In this document: positions 36,423 through 37,920 of the stretch, in pieces
Layout: each line of letters begins with the position of its first letter
Numbering within the stretch: the stretch's first letter is position 1
Assembly (NCBI GenBank): GCA_031258835.1
Contig: JAIRMH010000171.1
Span: 1-37,920, forward strand
Length of the DNA stretch: 37,920 bases
Direction of reading: 5' to 3'
Origin: Tannerella sp.
Lineage (GTDB): Bacteria; Bacteroidota; Bacteroidia; Bacteroidales; Tannerellaceae
The notes under the pieces: model-generated
The model's database searches: none
Told to the model about the DNA's origin: nothing
What the model saw: only the letters and a program-made list of their open reading frames with translations
Made by a program: the position numbers and the translations under genes

Positions 36423-36606
36423 ACATAATTGAAACGAACTTATTTAGATAGCCCTTGTTTGTTTGAAAAAATATTACTTTATTTGCGACATTAAATAAAA
36501 ATATTTCTGTGTTATGATTTTTATTAAGCGGATAAACATGATTATGTCTCTTTTTAAGAAAAAAGAACTCACGATACATTAAAAAAACGACGATAACTCA
36601 ATTGCT

Positions 36607-37788
36607 ATGAAAAAGTTTTTATCCATATTCCTGTTACTATTGATGATCTTCTCTTGCAAAAATTCAAAAAACAGGGCGGGACAATCCGTCAGCTATAAAT
36701 ACGAACTTGAAGTAGCGGCAGATAAAGATTTGAAATACCCTTTAGGAGATGATATAGAATTTGCGTTCAGTGTTCTATTCCCATATATTGATAAATCAGG
36801 AAAGGAATACCTTACTTTCAGATCGCGTATAAACAATTCCATTCTGTTTTATGACTTACCCACAGGCAAATATCTTTTTGATGTAAAATTAGAAAAGGAA
36901 GGCCCTAACGGTATCGGCAGGTGCACCGGTTATTTCATAGAAAATTTGGATAATATATACATTACTTCCTATGAAAAATTCGGACTGGTAAAAGTTGATA
37001 CCACCGCGACAATCAAACAATTCATAGCCTATGGAAAGACAAACAACGGTTATAATGTCGTGCCAAGTTATACGTCAATATCATATCACTATCAACCGAT
37101 CGTTTTTCATGACAATAAAATATACATTTCGCAAAAACCGTATCAGGCCTCAAAAATATCGGAGACGCCAGTTACTGTCGCCATTGATACGATTGCCCTG
37201 ACAATAACCGAACATCCTTTCCGTTTTCCGAATTTGCTTACGGATGATGAGTTGCGCGTTTCATTAATAGGATTTGATTTTAGCAGAGATTTTAACGGAA
37301 AACAATTAGTGTATTCTTTTGATATGGACGAAAATATTTATGTTACAAATATTGAAACGGATGAAATTAAAAAAATCCCTGTACAAAGTAAATACATAAA
37401 CCGTTTGAAATTTGAAAAATATCCGGATGAAATAGAATTAATCTGCAAGATGTTGTTGGAAACGTCTTGTTACAGAAATCTGCTGTATGATAAATACCGA
37501 AATGTCTATTACCGTTTTACGCAACTTGGCGTGGAGCAGAGAAATGATACGGAAATCACTCCGGAAATATTATGGCGTAGCGGGCCGGCACAGTTTTCCG
37601 TAATCATTTTGGATAAGGATTTCAACATTATCGGTGAAACTCTGTTCCCAAAATACACCTATAATCCGACAATCGCTTTTGTTCACAAAAACGGATTGTA
37701 TATCAGCGATTCGCATACCCTTAATCCTTCTTTTGACGAAAATGTGCTTAGCTTCAAATGTTTTAACCTGAAGGAGAGCAAAAAATAA
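36607..37788 (+). CDS. DUF4221-like lipoprotein (beta-propeller type)
   Basis: The 393-residue product has a lipoprotein signal (MKKFLSIFLLLLMIFSC, lipobox Cys17). The mature part has repeated beta-blade segments such as LTFRSRINNSILFYDLPTGKYLFDVKL, ENLDNIYITSYEKFGLVKVD and NGLYISDSHTL, consistent with a DUF4221 beta-propeller-like fold. Function is unknown; such lipoproteins occur widely in Bacteroidota. Codons are more AT-rich than in the neighbours to the left. A second, start-less copy begins 9 bases after its stop. A weak promoter-like TTTATTTGC lies near 36478. Confidence 0.8.
   Translation: MKKFLSIFLLLLMIFSCKNSKNRAGQSVSYKYELEVAADKDLKYPLGDDIEFAFSVLFPYIDKSGKEYLTFRSRINNSILFYDLPTGKYLFDVKLEKEGPNGIGRCTGYFIENLDNIYITSYEKFGLVKVDTTATIKQFIAYGKTNNGYNVVPSYTSISYHYQPIVFHDNKIYISQKPYQASKISETPVTVAIDTIALTITEHPFRFPNLLTDDELRVSLIGFDFSRDFNGKQLVYSFDMDENIYVTNIETDEIKKIPVQSKYINRLKFEKYPDEIELICKMLLETSCYRNLLYDKYRNVYYRFTQLGVEQRNDTEITPEILWRSGPAQFSVIILDKDFNIIGETLFPKYTYNPTIAFVHKNGLYISDSHTLNPSFDENVLSFKCFNLKESKK
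36700..36822 (+). repeat. Direct repeat, first copy, inside the DUF4221 gene
   Basis: These 123 bases (codons 32-72) recur at 37798-37920 with a single difference, C at 36810 versus T at 37908. The change is synonymous (Tyr TAC/TAT). The repeat distance is 1098 bases and the copy is cut by the window edge, so its true length is unknown. Confidence 0.97.
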
Positions 37789-37797
37789 ACACAAAAC

Positions 37798-37920
37798 TAC
37801 GAACTTGAAGTAGCGGCAGATAAAGATTTGAAATACCCTTTAGGAGATGATATAGAATTTGCGTTCAGTGTTCTATTCCCATATATTGATAAATCAGGAA
37901 AGGAATATCTTACTTTCAGA
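37798..37920 (+). pseudogene. Start-less second copy of the DUF4221 coding region, partial
   Basis: From 37798 the first copy's mature region restarts at residue 32, in the same reading frame, directly after the TAA at 37786-37788 plus 9 bases (ACA CAA AAC). There is no ATG and no signal peptide, so as it stands it is not translated from its own start. The frame stays open for all 41 codons seen. It could be a silent cassette, a tandem-duplication pseudogene or an assembly effect. Confidence 0.8.

Overview
The window looks like a chromosomal segment of a Bacteroidota bacterium, most likely order Bacteroidales. The reasons are a SusD C-terminus, families largely confined to this phylum (DUF4105, DUF4221, DUF4625), repeated promoters of the Bacteroidota type (TAnnTTTG -7 element, sometimes a TTTG-like -33 box) and the near absence of Shine-Dalgarno sequences. 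I cannot assign a genus. No rRNA, tRNA, CRISPR array or intact insertion sequence was seen.

Layout. (1) 1-1.6 kb: end of a SusD-like lipoprotein gene, a hairpin, then a small membrane protein and an FtsB/DivIC-like division protein on the minus strand. (2) 1.67-8.3 kb: dnaX on plus, convergent with a housekeeping run on minus: queH, then its own promoter, DUF177(yceD)-rpmF-fabH-era-der. dnaX has a 10-A run exactly where a short gamma form would end. (3) 8.3-12.5 kb: an RRM RNA-binding protein with a long leader and a strong terminator, then a minus-strand set (TonB-dependent receptor, DUF4625 lipoprotein, Fur/Zur repressor). A perfect 11+11 bp palindrome covers the -33 region of its promoter; I infer a zinc-responsive, autoregulated uptake operon. 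(4) 12.6-16.6 kb: GH78 alpha-L-rhamnosidase, a secreted thioredoxin-like protein with a C-terminus resembling a type IX secretion sorting domain, and a GNAT acetyltransferase. (5) 16.7-25.7 kb, all minus: a DUF4105/Lnb-like membrane protein, a secreted alkaline-phosphatase-fold protein that has lost its catalytic residues, and secA; upstream of these an alcohol dehydrogenase plus three-haem cytochrome c peroxidase pair. The two transcription units start from near-duplicate promoter regions of about 70 bp.

(6) 25.7-32 kb, plus: a His-rich small membrane protein, then a CzcB-CzcA-CzcC type heavy-metal efflux system. Its leader consists of 14 perfect copies of a heptamer and reaches to 1 base before the czcB start. 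(7) 32-35.2 kb: pyruvate formate-lyase and its activase (anaerobic fermentative metabolism). (8) 35.2-37.9 kb: an alginate-lyase-family enzyme, a DUF4221 lipoprotein, and the start of an almost identical, start-codon-less second copy of the DUF4221 gene running off the right edge.

The most interesting points are the dnaX slippage site, the candidate Zur operator and operon, the DUF4221 tandem cassette, the pseudo-phosphatase beside secA, the duplicated promoter region, and the heptamer leader of the efflux operon. All functional statements are read from sequence and family knowledge; none were tested by search.
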